In this document: in pieces, positions 7,818-14,646 of the stretch
How the letters are laid out: the number at the start of each line of letters is the position of its first letter
Numbering within the stretch: position 1 is the stretch's first letter
DNA from: Proteobacteria bacterium UBA1847
Lineage (GTDB): Bacteria > Pseudomonadota > Gammaproteobacteria > Steroidobacterales > Woeseiaceae
Reading direction: 5' to 3'
NCBI GenBank assembly: GCA_002338605.1
Contig: DDIP01000271.1
Location: 1 to 17,561, forward strand
Length of the DNA: 17,561 bases
The notes under the pieces: model-generated
Seen by the model: the letters and a program-made list of their open reading frames with translations, nothing else
Databases searched by the model: none
Told to the model about the DNA's origin: nothing
Program-made: the position numbers and the translations under genes

Positions 7818-8753
7818 CTACCGCTTCGCGCGGTATGCTCTTGCAATAAGCTTGAATAATTGCTCATTCTCCGCCACGGCAACCAGCCTGGTTGCAAAAG
7901 CCTCCTGAGAAGTGCGCCCAAGTGTCCAGCTTCGATGGTATTGCTGAACGAGAGTGTACGACATGATTGCATCCACAATATCGGCCGGAATTTCGAGCTG
8001 GCGAAAGTAGCCGACTGTGTTCGCTGCGATGAAATCGATTGATCGCCGCAATAACCGCGTTTCGCCATTCTCGAGATTGCAGACATCGAAAACGAGGCTG
8101 AACAAATCATAGCCCGGCAACTTGATGTCGCCAAAATCCTCCCAATCCAGAAAATAGATTCGTTGTCCCCTTGCGAGAATATTATCGAAATAGAGATCGC
8201 CATGTTGCGAAATCTCAGGTAGAGGGAACTGCAGAAGTGATTGCGCGTGCTTCGCTGCAAGCTCATTGTAGTAGTCGGCAACGCTCGCCGGCAATGGAGT
8301 ATCGTAAAGTCCGGAAAACGGCTTCAGGTAATCATCAGATTTGATTGTCGCAGCGCCAGATTGCGATCGCAGTGTCGTATGCAGTTCTGCGAGTTGTCGA
8401 GTAACGAGTTTCAGCTTTCTTGATTTTGCGCGGTAGCTGCTCAACCTGTTGGCAGCAATAGGCGCTGTGCAAAGCACGAAAAATTCCCTGGTCTGGTCAA
8501 AGAACAGCGGTGCCGCCGCCAGACCAGGACAGACTTTGTGAACGCATTGCAGGTTTTCATACTCGCGGGCAAGCACGGGACGGTTGCGGCTCAGTTTCAG
8601 AACGGCAAAGGGTGAGCTTGATGCTGTATCAAATAGAAACAGCAGGATGCTCCCTTCTGTGAGGTCGTAGTTGTTATAGAGGAGTACTCTGGCCGCTGTC
8701 ATTCCCAGGTGTTTCTCGGTCAGAATTTCGATTTCACTTGCGAGCCGAGTCAT
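7818..8753 (-). CDS. Aminoglycoside-phosphotransferase-fold (APH/choline-kinase-like) kinase
   Basis: 311 residues with the main kinase landmarks: VLKLSR with Lys53, Glu64 in REYENL, the catalytic loop HGDLYFDN (His184, Asp186, Asn191), and the metal-binding DWED (Asp203). This is the APH/choline-kinase/fructosamine-kinase superfamily signature. In such a locus the substrate is more likely a sugar, lipid-linked glycan or small metabolite than an antibiotic. It sits between a methyltransferase (76-nt gap) and the O-ligase (9-nt gap) in one minus-strand operon. Upstream of the ATG there is only a weak GCAGGG-like site. The residues look intact, so an active kinase is expected; the substrate is unknown. 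Confidence 0.8.
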   Translation of the reverse strand: MTRLASEIEILTEKHLGMTAARVLLYNNYDLTEGSILLFLFDTASSSPFAVLKLSRNRPVLAREYENLQCVHKVCPGLAAAPLFFDQTREFFVLCTAPIAANRLSSYRAKSRKLKLVTRQLAELHTTLRSQSGAATIKSDDYLKPFSGLYDTPLPASVADYYNELAAKHAQSLLQFPLPEISQHGDLYFDNILARGQRIYFLDWEDFGDIKLPGYDLFSLVFDVCNLENGETRLLRRSIDFIAANTVGYFRQLEIPADIVDAIMSYTLVQQYHRSWTLGRTSQEAFATRLVAVAENEQLFKLIARAYRAKR

Positions 8754-8829
8754 AGCGAAACCCTGCGCTGTGTCGCAAATAGCCGATGTTCTTGCAACGA
8801 AATCGGTACACGCCTGTTACTGGACCTGA

Positions 8830-9621
8830 TCAGCACTTTACGCCTGTAATCAACAGATGGCTCTCAAGAAATCGATCCAGACCGGATCCTGCAATTAGCT
8901 TCGCGACCAGATTGCGAAAGCCTGTGCCCTGCGGGTAGGTAAAGTGGTTTCTGTAGTATCGGTAGGCACCGGCATCGAACGGGACGACGAATCGAGGTTT
9001 CGTGCAGTTGGGAAATGCAACGTAACTCCGGGTTTTTGAGAATCCCGCTGCCTGCAACGCTGCCGTGTACTGCATCGGCGACAGGAACAGTTCCCTCTGC
9101 CGACGATAGGTTTGCAACACGGCAGATAATCTCCCGGAAATGCCTGATTCCTGTTTCGCTCCGGCCTGATATCTTCGGTAGTCCCAACGATTGGAAACAC
9201 ACAGACAGACACAACCGCCGTCAGTCAGGGTACGGTACAGGCTTGCGAACAGGGATTCATAGTAGGTCCGCGGGTCTTCGTCGGCGCTGTCGTCGCGCCC
9301 GCCACCTGTATTCATGATCACCAATTCATAGCTGTTCTTATTGAAAGGCAGTGACGAAACATCTGCATTTATCTGCGGAGAGTTTACTTCGGCCGTACGC
9401 GCAGTAATTTTGTCTTTTGAAGCTGCAAGCGAGTGGAGATCCACAGACGCCACATCGCCGAACAGCGTGGCTAGCGCATGCGCGTGTGCTGCATCAGGGG
9501 GGCAGACAGAAAGTACACGAGGCCTCTCAAGGTCGGGTAGCAGTAGACGCCAACTGAGGGCATCGAGCAGTTCGTTAGTTTCAGCTTTCGTATACAGCGC
9601 AATTCCCCAGGGTTTAACCAA
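8830..9621 (-). CDS. Class I SAM-dependent methyltransferase-like protein
   Basis: 263 residues. The region from about residue 36 to 150 follows the class I methyltransferase layout: strand VLSVC, acidic end of beta-2 (SVDLHSL, Asp61), INADVSSLPF (Asp87), then YELVIMNTGG, and the post-beta-4 helix ending in LTDGGCVCLCVSNRWDY. The glycine-rich SAM loop is degenerate: after the first strand it reads PPDAAHA where the family usually has a G-x-G pattern. The C-terminal 110 residues are unclassified. The start is TTG at 9621, the only plausible start after the in-frame stop at 9637-9639. It begins two bases after the flippase stop, suggesting coupling. It probably methylates a glycan or glycan precursor; the target is unknown. 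Confidence 0.75.
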   Translation of the reverse strand: MVKPWGIALYTKAETNELLDALSWRLLLPDLERPRVLSVCPPDAAHAHALATLFGDVASVDLHSLAASKDKITARTAEVNSPQINADVSSLPFNKNSYELVIMNTGGGRDDSADEDPRTYYESLFASLYRTLTDGGCVCLCVSNRWDYRRYQAGAKQESGISGRLSAVLQTYRRQRELFLSPMQYTAALQAAGFSKTRSYVAFPNCTKPRFVVPFDAGAYRYYRNHFTYPQGTGFRNLVAKLIAGSGLDRFLESHLLITGVKC

Positions 9622-9623
9622 TT

Positions 9624-11135
9624 CTAACGGATTGCCTTAAGAGCTCGCAGCAACGGGTGAGTCACGGATGAGATCACACCTTGTATTTCCGCGAATGACT
9701 CGTTGAGTAATCTCCATTTCATGGATCGATCAAGTATCAACAAGGTTAGATAGTAGACAACGGCACCTGTGATGATTGTTATCAGTAACAACCAGCCACC
9801 AGCAAGTTCAAATATTGACTGCAGTCGATCTTGAAGTATGGCGATGGTCAGGGACATGACCAGGCAACCGAGTACACCGGGCAAGACGCTTTCAACATAT
9901 TGAAGTGCCGAGAAGCCAATACGCCGAGACAACAGGAACATCAAAAGCAGCCAGTTTGCGAATGCAGAAAAGGTGACAGCGGAGGCGATACCGATGACAC
10001 CCCAGCGACTCAGCGCCAGCGTTGCGATGGCAAGCAGCATCAGGTGCACGAATTGTCTCTTGATGTCGTCGACAAGGAAGCTACGTGCATTGATCAGTGA
10101 CACCGCAACCGGTTCGACTGAATACAGAATTCCCGCCAGGCATAAAATTTGAAGTGGCAGAACCGTTGGCTCCCATCGAGCACCGTATACAAACGTTATG
10201 AACGTCGGTGCCACAACCAATAATCCGGCCAGCAACGGAAAAATCACCATGGTAAGGACGCAGGTTGCCCGCTTGAAGGACCACCGCAATGCGGCGTCAT
10301 CATGTTGAATCTTGGAGAAGGCAGGGAAAAGGACACTGCCTACAGAAACCGATAGCCGCGTTACAGGCAACATCATCAGATAGTGTGCTCGCGAGTAAAA
10401 GCCGAGCGCCTCCATCCCCAGCTTCATACCCGCAAAGAAATAGCTGATATTGCGGGAGATATCAGCAAGCACTTCCTTGCCTGCAAATTGCGTGGCTACC
10501 CCAAGCAGTTCTCTGCAGGCTGGCATGCTGAACACAAATCTTGGCCGCCATCGCATCGCAAAGGCGAGCTGCGCGACTGCGATTGCCGAAGCAAGCACTC
10601 TGCCGACGACGAGACTCCACACACCGAATCCGAGCACAGCCATAGTTATTGAAATCACACCGAAGCTGAGCATCTCCAGCCAATTCGAGATCGCAATGGG
10701 TTTGAACTCCATCGCTCGTCGCGCCAACACGGTGGGAATTCCACGAAATGCGAGCACCAGCAAGGCCGTCGAAAGTGCTACAAGGACAGTTCCAACTTTC
10801 GGATCATCCATCATTATCGTCAGCAGCGGTGAGATGCCCGCAAGTACGAGCATGGCGAGAACCGCCGTGATCAATTGCAATACAAAACCGGTTGAGAGAT
10901 CCAGATCCGACACATCGGGTTTGCGGACGAGTGCGGAGGCGAAAGAGGAGGCGATCAGGGTGCTACCGACCTCAATGAAGATCAGGCAAGCGGCAATCAG
11001 ACCGAAATCGGCGGGCTCCAGAATTCGTGCCAGCGTTACGCCTATCGCAAAGGATATTGCCTGGCTACCCAATGTTCCAGAGATCGACCAGAGCGAACCT
11101 CGTCTCGTCTTGGATCGAATACTCTCTTCGGTCAC
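9624..11135 (-). CDS. Lipopolysaccharide/exopolysaccharide flippase, WzxC/MOP family
   Basis: 503 residues with about 12-14 hydrophobic spans. The N-terminus (GSLWSISGTLGSQAISFAIG, then LARILEPADFGLIA) and the central VYGARWEPTVLPLQILCLAG are typical of the WzxC/TuaB-type polysaccharide transporters in the MOP superfamily. They translocate undecaprenyl-linked repeat units across the inner membrane. It is the first gene of the minus-strand operon and is followed within two bases by the methyltransferase. The start is GTG at 11135, backed by GGTGAGG four bases upstream. Confidence 0.92.
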   Translation of the reverse strand: MTEESIRSKTRRGSLWSISGTLGSQAISFAIGVTLARILEPADFGLIAACLIFIEVGSTLIASSFASALVRKPDVSDLDLSTGFVLQLITAVLAMLVLAGISPLLTIMMDDPKVGTVLVALSTALLVLAFRGIPTVLARRAMEFKPIAISNWLEMLSFGVISITMAVLGFGVWSLVVGRVLASAIAVAQLAFAMRWRPRFVFSMPACRELLGVATQFAGKEVLADISRNISYFFAGMKLGMEALGFYSRAHYLMMLPVTRLSVSVGSVLFPAFSKIQHDDAALRWSFKRATCVLTMVIFPLLAGLLVVAPTFITFVYGARWEPTVLPLQILCLAGILYSVEPVAVSLINARSFLVDDIKRQFVHLMLLAIATLALSRWGVIGIASAVTFSAFANWLLLMFLLSRRIGFSALQYVESVLPGVLGCLVMSLTIAILQDRLQSIFELAGGWLLLITIITGAVVYYLTLLILDRSMKWRLLNESFAEIQGVISSVTHPLLRALKAIR

Positions 11136-11139
11136 ATCG

Positions 11140-11146
11140 CCTCACC
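11140..11146 (-). promoter_or_regulatory. Ribosome binding site supporting the GTG start of the flippase
   Basis: On the minus strand GGTGAGG is followed by a four-base spacer and GTG at 11135. An ATG two bases upstream of the GTG is in another frame and is followed directly by TGA, so the GTG is the likely start. Confidence 0.55.
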
Positions 11147-11302
11147 CAGCATCGGTGCAAAAAAACAATCGAAATTTCGCCCCTTGCGCAATCCGTGCAA
11201 TGGGCGATGCATAATCCACGATGTCCCGCACGAGCGCAATATCGTCAGAAATATTGCAGTTGGCGGTCGTAGTTACACCACGTGGCGGGCGTTAACATAA
11301 CC

Positions 11303-11308
11303 TATAAT
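11303..11308 (+). promoter_or_regulatory. Candidate -10 box (TATAAT)
   Basis: A perfect TATAAT. The -35 position at 17-bp spacing holds no consensus hexamer but coincides with the palindrome CCACGTGG (11278-11285). This is compatible with an activator-dependent promoter reading towards the beta-helix gene, which would give a leader of about 225 nt. Confidence 0.35.
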
Positions 11309-11346
11309 GAGCACATCGCCTGCAGCGCAATGCAAATAGTTTTGTC

Positions 11347-11481
11347 ATGTCCGGGCCCCTGGCAGGTCAGACGGAAGTTCATTTTCTGGTCGACGCAACC
11401 GGAACCGGGCAATATGTGGCGGGAAATGCCCGGCTGATCGGTTTGCACAGCGGAACCGGCGCAACGATTGACTGTCAATGA
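11347..11481 (+). CDS. Possible small ORF of 44 residues, unknown
   Basis: ATG at 11347 to TGA at 11481; the product begins MSGPLAGQTEV and ends with a Gly/Thr-rich stretch. There is no ribosome binding site, no signal peptide and no recognised family. Its 3' end overlaps the TTGAC-T-GTCAA palindrome. It could be a remnant of a longer gene, a leader peptide, or chance. Confidence 0.15.
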   Translation: MSGPLAGQTEVHFLVDATGTGQYVAGNARLIGLHSGTGATIDCQ

Positions 11482-11494
11482 AGATCATACTAAT
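11467..11494 (+). promoter_or_regulatory. Candidate promoter with a palindromic operator over the -35 element
   Basis: ATTGAC-T-GTCAAT (11467-11479) is a perfect 6-bp-arm palindrome. It contains TTGACT (11468-11473, five of six bases of the -35 consensus). A four-of-six -10 candidate, ACTAAT (11489-11494), follows at a somewhat short 15-bp spacing. Transcription would begin about 40 nt before the beta-helix ATG at 11540. Confidence 0.35.
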
Positions 11495-11539
11495 GAGTTA
11501 TCCTGACCACTCGCTCCTCGATTATTTGGATCCCCAAGC

Positions 11540-12625
11540 ATGAACAGAACGCTTTTGCTCCTGGCATCACTAGTTGCGGAATCGGCGTATTCCGCCGTAT
11601 TGCTCGTCGGTCCGAACATGCCGTATGAATTACCGAGTGAGGCCGCGATGGTCGCAGAGGATGGGGATATTGTCGAGATTGAGGCGACTGTCTATGCCGG
11701 CGACGCTGCCGTTTGGACACAAAACGACCTGGTGATTCGGGGTGTTGGCGGCAGGCCTCACATCAGGGCCGATGGGGCCGCTGCCGAGGGCAAAGCGATA
11801 TGGGTGATCAAAGGCGACAACACGGTCATCGAGAACATTGAGATGTCGGGCGCGACCGTAGCCGACGCAAATGGTGCCGGTATTCGACTTGAGGGCACGA
11901 ATCTTACGGTCCGAGGCTGCTATTTTCACGACAATGAAAACGGGATTTTGACGGGCCCGAATCCGGACAGTGAGGTATTGATTGAGTACTCTGAATTCGC
12001 GAATAACGGTTACGGCGATGGGTACTCCCATAATATGTATATAGGCCGTGTGGCAAAGTTTACTTTGCAGTTCAGCTACGTCCACCATGCCCGTATCGGG
12101 CACCAGGTAAAAAGCCGGGCAGTGAAGAACGAAATTCGCTTCAACCGGCTGATGGATGAACGAAGCGGTACGTCAAGCTACATCATCGATCTTCCCGATC
12201 CGGGCGAGGCCTTCGTCGTCGGCAACGAAATGCAGCAGGGTCCGGATGCGGACAACTGGGCCATGGTGCACTCGGCACAGGATCTGCAACTGGTGAACAA
12301 TACGCTCGTGAACGATCGTAGCAGCGGTGTGTTCGTCACGTTGTCGGGCCCGAGTCGATCAAGCGTCCTGCAGAATAATTTGTTTATAGGCACCGGCAGG
12401 TTCGAGGCGGAGGGCGCAGAAATGCGGGGCAACCTGGTGATTGACGACGGGAAGCTCGCAGACCGTCGGGGGTTCGACTACAGGCTAACGGCTGCTTCGC
12501 CAGCGATCGACACCGGAACACCCGTTGATCCGACCGCACAATTGCTCTGGGAGTACGAGCACGTCGCCAGCCGCAAAGAGAGGGAAGACGGTGGACAGGT
12601 CGACGTTGGCGCACACTCCTACTGA
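11540..12625 (+). CDS. Secreted right-handed parallel beta-helix protein, paralog of the lipoprotein's C-terminal domain
   Basis: 361 residues. The signal peptide MNRTLLLLASLVAESAYSA is followed almost directly by the helix domain (VLLVGPN). It aligns end to end with the beta-helix of the lipoprotein gene (from about 3430). Shared blocks are RGVGG, RADG, GKAIWVI, NGAGIR, YFHD, SHNMYI, HHARIGH, VKSRA, GTSSY and QQGP. It has no Ig modules, no lipobox and no C-terminal anchor, so it is probably free in the periplasm or secreted. Conserved His, Lys and Arg residues in HHARIGHQVKSRA could line a substrate groove. Polysaccharide lyase, C5-epimerase or binding functions fit; none is proven. Only a weak GGAT-type ribosome site precedes the ATG. 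It is the first gene of the plus-strand biosynthesis block. Confidence 0.88.
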   Translation: MNRTLLLLASLVAESAYSAVLLVGPNMPYELPSEAAMVAEDGDIVEIEATVYAGDAAVWTQNDLVIRGVGGRPHIRADGAAAEGKAIWVIKGDNTVIENIEMSGATVADANGAGIRLEGTNLTVRGCYFHDNENGILTGPNPDSEVLIEYSEFANNGYGDGYSHNMYIGRVAKFTLQFSYVHHARIGHQVKSRAVKNEIRFNRLMDERSGTSSYIIDLPDPGEAFVVGNEMQQGPDADNWAMVHSAQDLQLVNNTLVNDRSSGVFVTLSGPSRSSVLQNNLFIGTGRFEAEGAEMRGNLVIDDGKLADRRGFDYRLTAASPAIDTGTPVDPTAQLLWEYEHVASRKEREDGGQVDVGAHSY

Positions 12626-12710
12626 TTCCGGCGGCTCATTATGTCAATGCCCGCATTCCCCGCGTTTTGATTTTACTGCAGAAACTCGCACGACTGAGTA
12701 GACTATTGCC

Positions 12711-13376
12711 ATGACTAAATCGTATAGCATCCTTTTGGTATCCCTGTCGCTGCTTGCCAGCAATCAGGTCTGGGCGGAGCTGTGTGGCGGGCCGCTTAGC
12801 GACAACAATTTCGGCAGGCCGCTCGATTACACGAGCAATGAGGACAAGTATGGTTATTCGGGCGGCCAGGGCAACAAGCTGCTCATTGTAGAGAAGCACC
12901 ATTTCAATCGAGATGTCGAAATGTTGATTGCCGGAATGCAAGGGCCGTTACCGGGCGACATCCACTATACGTTGAAGCAGTTCCCGAACCATTATCGAGC
13001 TCTGAACACAATGGCTCAATGGCACCTGCAAAACCCGAATCCGACAGATGAGGAATGTGGCAACTGCCTCGAATGGCTGCTTCCGGCCGAGTGCTATTTT
13101 GCCCGCGCGATCGCGCTCACACCCGAGGATCCTGTCATTTACTATATCTTTGGGCTCTATTTGCACAAGAACAAGGAGTTGGAAAAGGCCGTCAACGCCT
13201 ACAACGATGCCTCAACGCTCGGCTTGGACACGGCGGAATTCCATTACAATCTGGGCTTGCTGCTGGTCGACATGAAGGACTATGAGTCGGCCAGAACACA
13301 TGCACTGAAAGCGTACTCGCTGGGTGTGCGGTTCCCCGGGCTGCGAAACAAACTCAAGAAGCTTGGCAAGTGGTAG
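12711..13376 (+). CDS. Periplasmic tetratricopeptide-repeat protein
   Basis: 221 residues. The signal peptide ends in ASNQVWA (cleavage after residue 22). The mature N-terminus ELCGGPLSDNNFGRPLDY and the segment HYTLKQFPNHYRALNTMAQW resemble small TPR proteins that I associate with exopolysaccharide loci. About two to three TPR helix pairs occupy residues 125-205 (CYFARAIALTPEDPVIYYIF, EFHYNLGLLLVDMKDYESA). Four cysteines (25, 116, 119, 128), including CGNC, could form disulfides. A scaffold role for the polysaccharide assembly or secretion machinery is inferred. No clear ribosome binding site is seen before the ATG. Confidence 0.75.
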   Translation: MTKSYSILLVSLSLLASNQVWAELCGGPLSDNNFGRPLDYTSNEDKYGYSGGQGNKLLIVEKHHFNRDVEMLIAGMQGPLPGDIHYTLKQFPNHYRALNTMAQWHLQNPNPTDEECGNCLEWLLPAECYFARAIALTPEDPVIYYIFGLYLHKNKELEKAVNAYNDASTLGLDTAEFHYNLGLLLVDMKDYESARTHALKAYSLGVRFPGLRNKLKKLGKW

Positions 13377-13440
13377 CATATGGCTGCACACTACACAGTG
13401 ATGCGGTTTGCCAACCAAACAATAACGAAGCGGAAGAATC

Positions 13441-14484
13441 TTGAGCGAATCTGAACGGCCTTTGGTGACTATCGTCCTGCCGGCCTTTAATGAAGAGGCT
13501 ATCCTTGAACAAAACGTAGGGATTCTGTTCGATTACCTGCAGACCCTGGAGGATCGTTATCGGTGGGAGGTCATCCTGGTCAACGATGGCAGCAGCGACG
13601 GTACAGGTGAAATAGCCGAGCGCCTGGCACAGCGCTACGAGGTTTTGACCGTTGTTCACCATCGCACCAATTTTGGCCTGGGTCAGGCTTTCAAGACGGC
13701 GTTCCGTCGATCGAAGGGCGACTTTGTCGTCAGCCTGGATATCGATCTGAGCTATTCGCCGGAGCATATCGAATCGCTCCTCGCCAAGATTGAGAGCTCT
13801 CCGGCCAAACTGGTGCTTGCATCGCCCTACATGAAGGGTGGCAAGATATCGAACGTGCCGACGCTACGCAGAGTGCTAAGTGTTTATGCCAACCGTTTCC
13901 TTTCGTTCTTCGCTCAGGGACACCTTTCTACGTTGACCTGCATGGTACGAGCTTACGACGGCCAGTTTGTCCGCAAGCTGGATTTGCGCGCCATGGGCAT
14001 GGATGTAATGCCGGAGACGGTATACAAGGCTATGATTTTGCGAGCAAAAATCGAGCAGATTCCTGCGCACCTTGACTGGGGCTTGCAGCAGCAGGCAGGA
14101 ACAGCACGGAAATCGAGCATGCGAATCCTGCGCCATATTCTCGCAACCATACTGTCGGGATTTATTTTCCGACCGTTTATGTTTTTCGTTCTGCCCGGAT
14201 TATTGCTTCTTGGATTGTCGCTGTATGTCAATATCTGGATGCTGGTCCACATTGCAGACGCATACGGTAGCGTCACAACGGACCAGGGCGTATCGGGTCG
14301 GTTGTCGCTGGCAGTGGCTGAGGCATACGCTTTGTATCCGCATACCTTTATCGTTGGGATGCTGACCCTGATGGTCGCAATTCAGCTTGTTAGCCTTGGC
14401 ATCATGTCTCTTCAGAGCAAGGCATACTTCGAGGATCTTTTCCATCTGGGTTCGTCAAATAAGCGCAGCAACATTGACGCGTAA
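13441..14484 (+). CDS. Family 2 glycosyltransferase with C-terminal membrane segments (DPM-synthase/GtrB-like)
   Basis: 347 residues. The GT-A fold shows VTIVLPAFNEE at residue 9, VILVNDGSSDGT at 44, GLGQAFKTAF, and the DxD metal site at Asp100/Asp102 in VSLDIDLSYS. Two or more hydrophobic segments (about 232-270 and 301-325) anchor it in the inner membrane, as in polyprenyl-phosphate glycosyltransferases. It probably transfers a sugar to an undecaprenyl carrier or modifies the repeat unit. The start is TTG at 13441, supported by GGAAGA four bases upstream. It lies 64 nt after the TPR gene. Confidence 0.87.
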   Translation: MSESERPLVTIVLPAFNEEAILEQNVGILFDYLQTLEDRYRWEVILVNDGSSDGTGEIAERLAQRYEVLTVVHHRTNFGLGQAFKTAFRRSKGDFVVSLDIDLSYSPEHIESLLAKIESSPAKLVLASPYMKGGKISNVPTLRRVLSVYANRFLSFFAQGHLSTLTCMVRAYDGQFVRKLDLRAMGMDVMPETVYKAMILRAKIEQIPAHLDWGLQQQAGTARKSSMRILRHILATILSGFIFRPFMFFVLPGLLLLGLSLYVNIWMLVHIADAYGSVTTDQGVSGRLSLAVAEAYALYPHTFIVGMLTLMVAIQLVSLGIMSLQSKAYFEDLFHLGSSNKRSNIDA

Positions 14485-14573
14485 GCGGACCGGATATCAG
14501 GCAGATGGGCGCAGGTCTCGACTCGCTACCGCGACTGTATCGCCAAACACAGTGTGATTGTCATCACGGTCAG

Positions 14574-14607
14574 CGATCCCTGGTTGGGCTAGACTCCGTT
14601 GGGATCG
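14574..14607 (+). repeat. Inverted repeat upstream of the epimerase gene
   Basis: CGATCCC (14574-14580) and GGGATCG (14601-14607) form a perfect 7-bp inverted repeat with a 20-nt loop, within the 162-nt gap between the glycosyltransferase and the epimerase. There is no T-run. It could be a weak processing or regulatory hairpin, or chance. Confidence 0.25.
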
Positions 14608-14646
14608 ATTAACGTCGCGTTGAACTTATTGGAAACTAAAGAAAAA

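Larger units (their letters stand above)
11136..11539. promoter_or_regulatory. Divergent intergenic regulatory region between the flippase and beta-helix operons
   Basis: 404 nt with no convincing gene. It must carry the promoter of the minus-strand flippase operon and probably that of the plus-strand operon. Visible elements are perfect palindromes CGAAATTTCG (11170-11179), TTGCGCAA (11184-11191) and CCACGTGG (11278-11285), a TATAAT box (11303-11308), and TTGAC-T-GTCAA (11468-11478). I found no convincing minus-strand promoter hexamers. The short palindromes could occur by chance in this length. Confidence 0.5.

Noticed and set aside
7818..8753. Aminoglycoside resistance gene
   Set aside because: It has the fold signature, but the glycan-operon context and lack of mobile elements make an antibiotic substrate unlikely.
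10450..11214. Plus-strand open frame of 254 codons opposite the flippase
   Set aside because: Ser/Thr/Ala-rich composition without motifs, fully antisense to a strongly supported transporter.
11136..11539. Sigma-54 (-24/-12) promoter, as found in some exosortase-associated regulons
   Set aside because: I looked for GG and GC dinucleotides spaced by ten bases in a TGGC/TTGC context and found no acceptable match.
14599..14646. TTG-initiated N-terminal extension of the epimerase
   Set aside because: The Rossmann strand begins right after the ATG at 14647; the extra 16 residues would be an unusual leader, and the TTG lies inside an inverted repeat.
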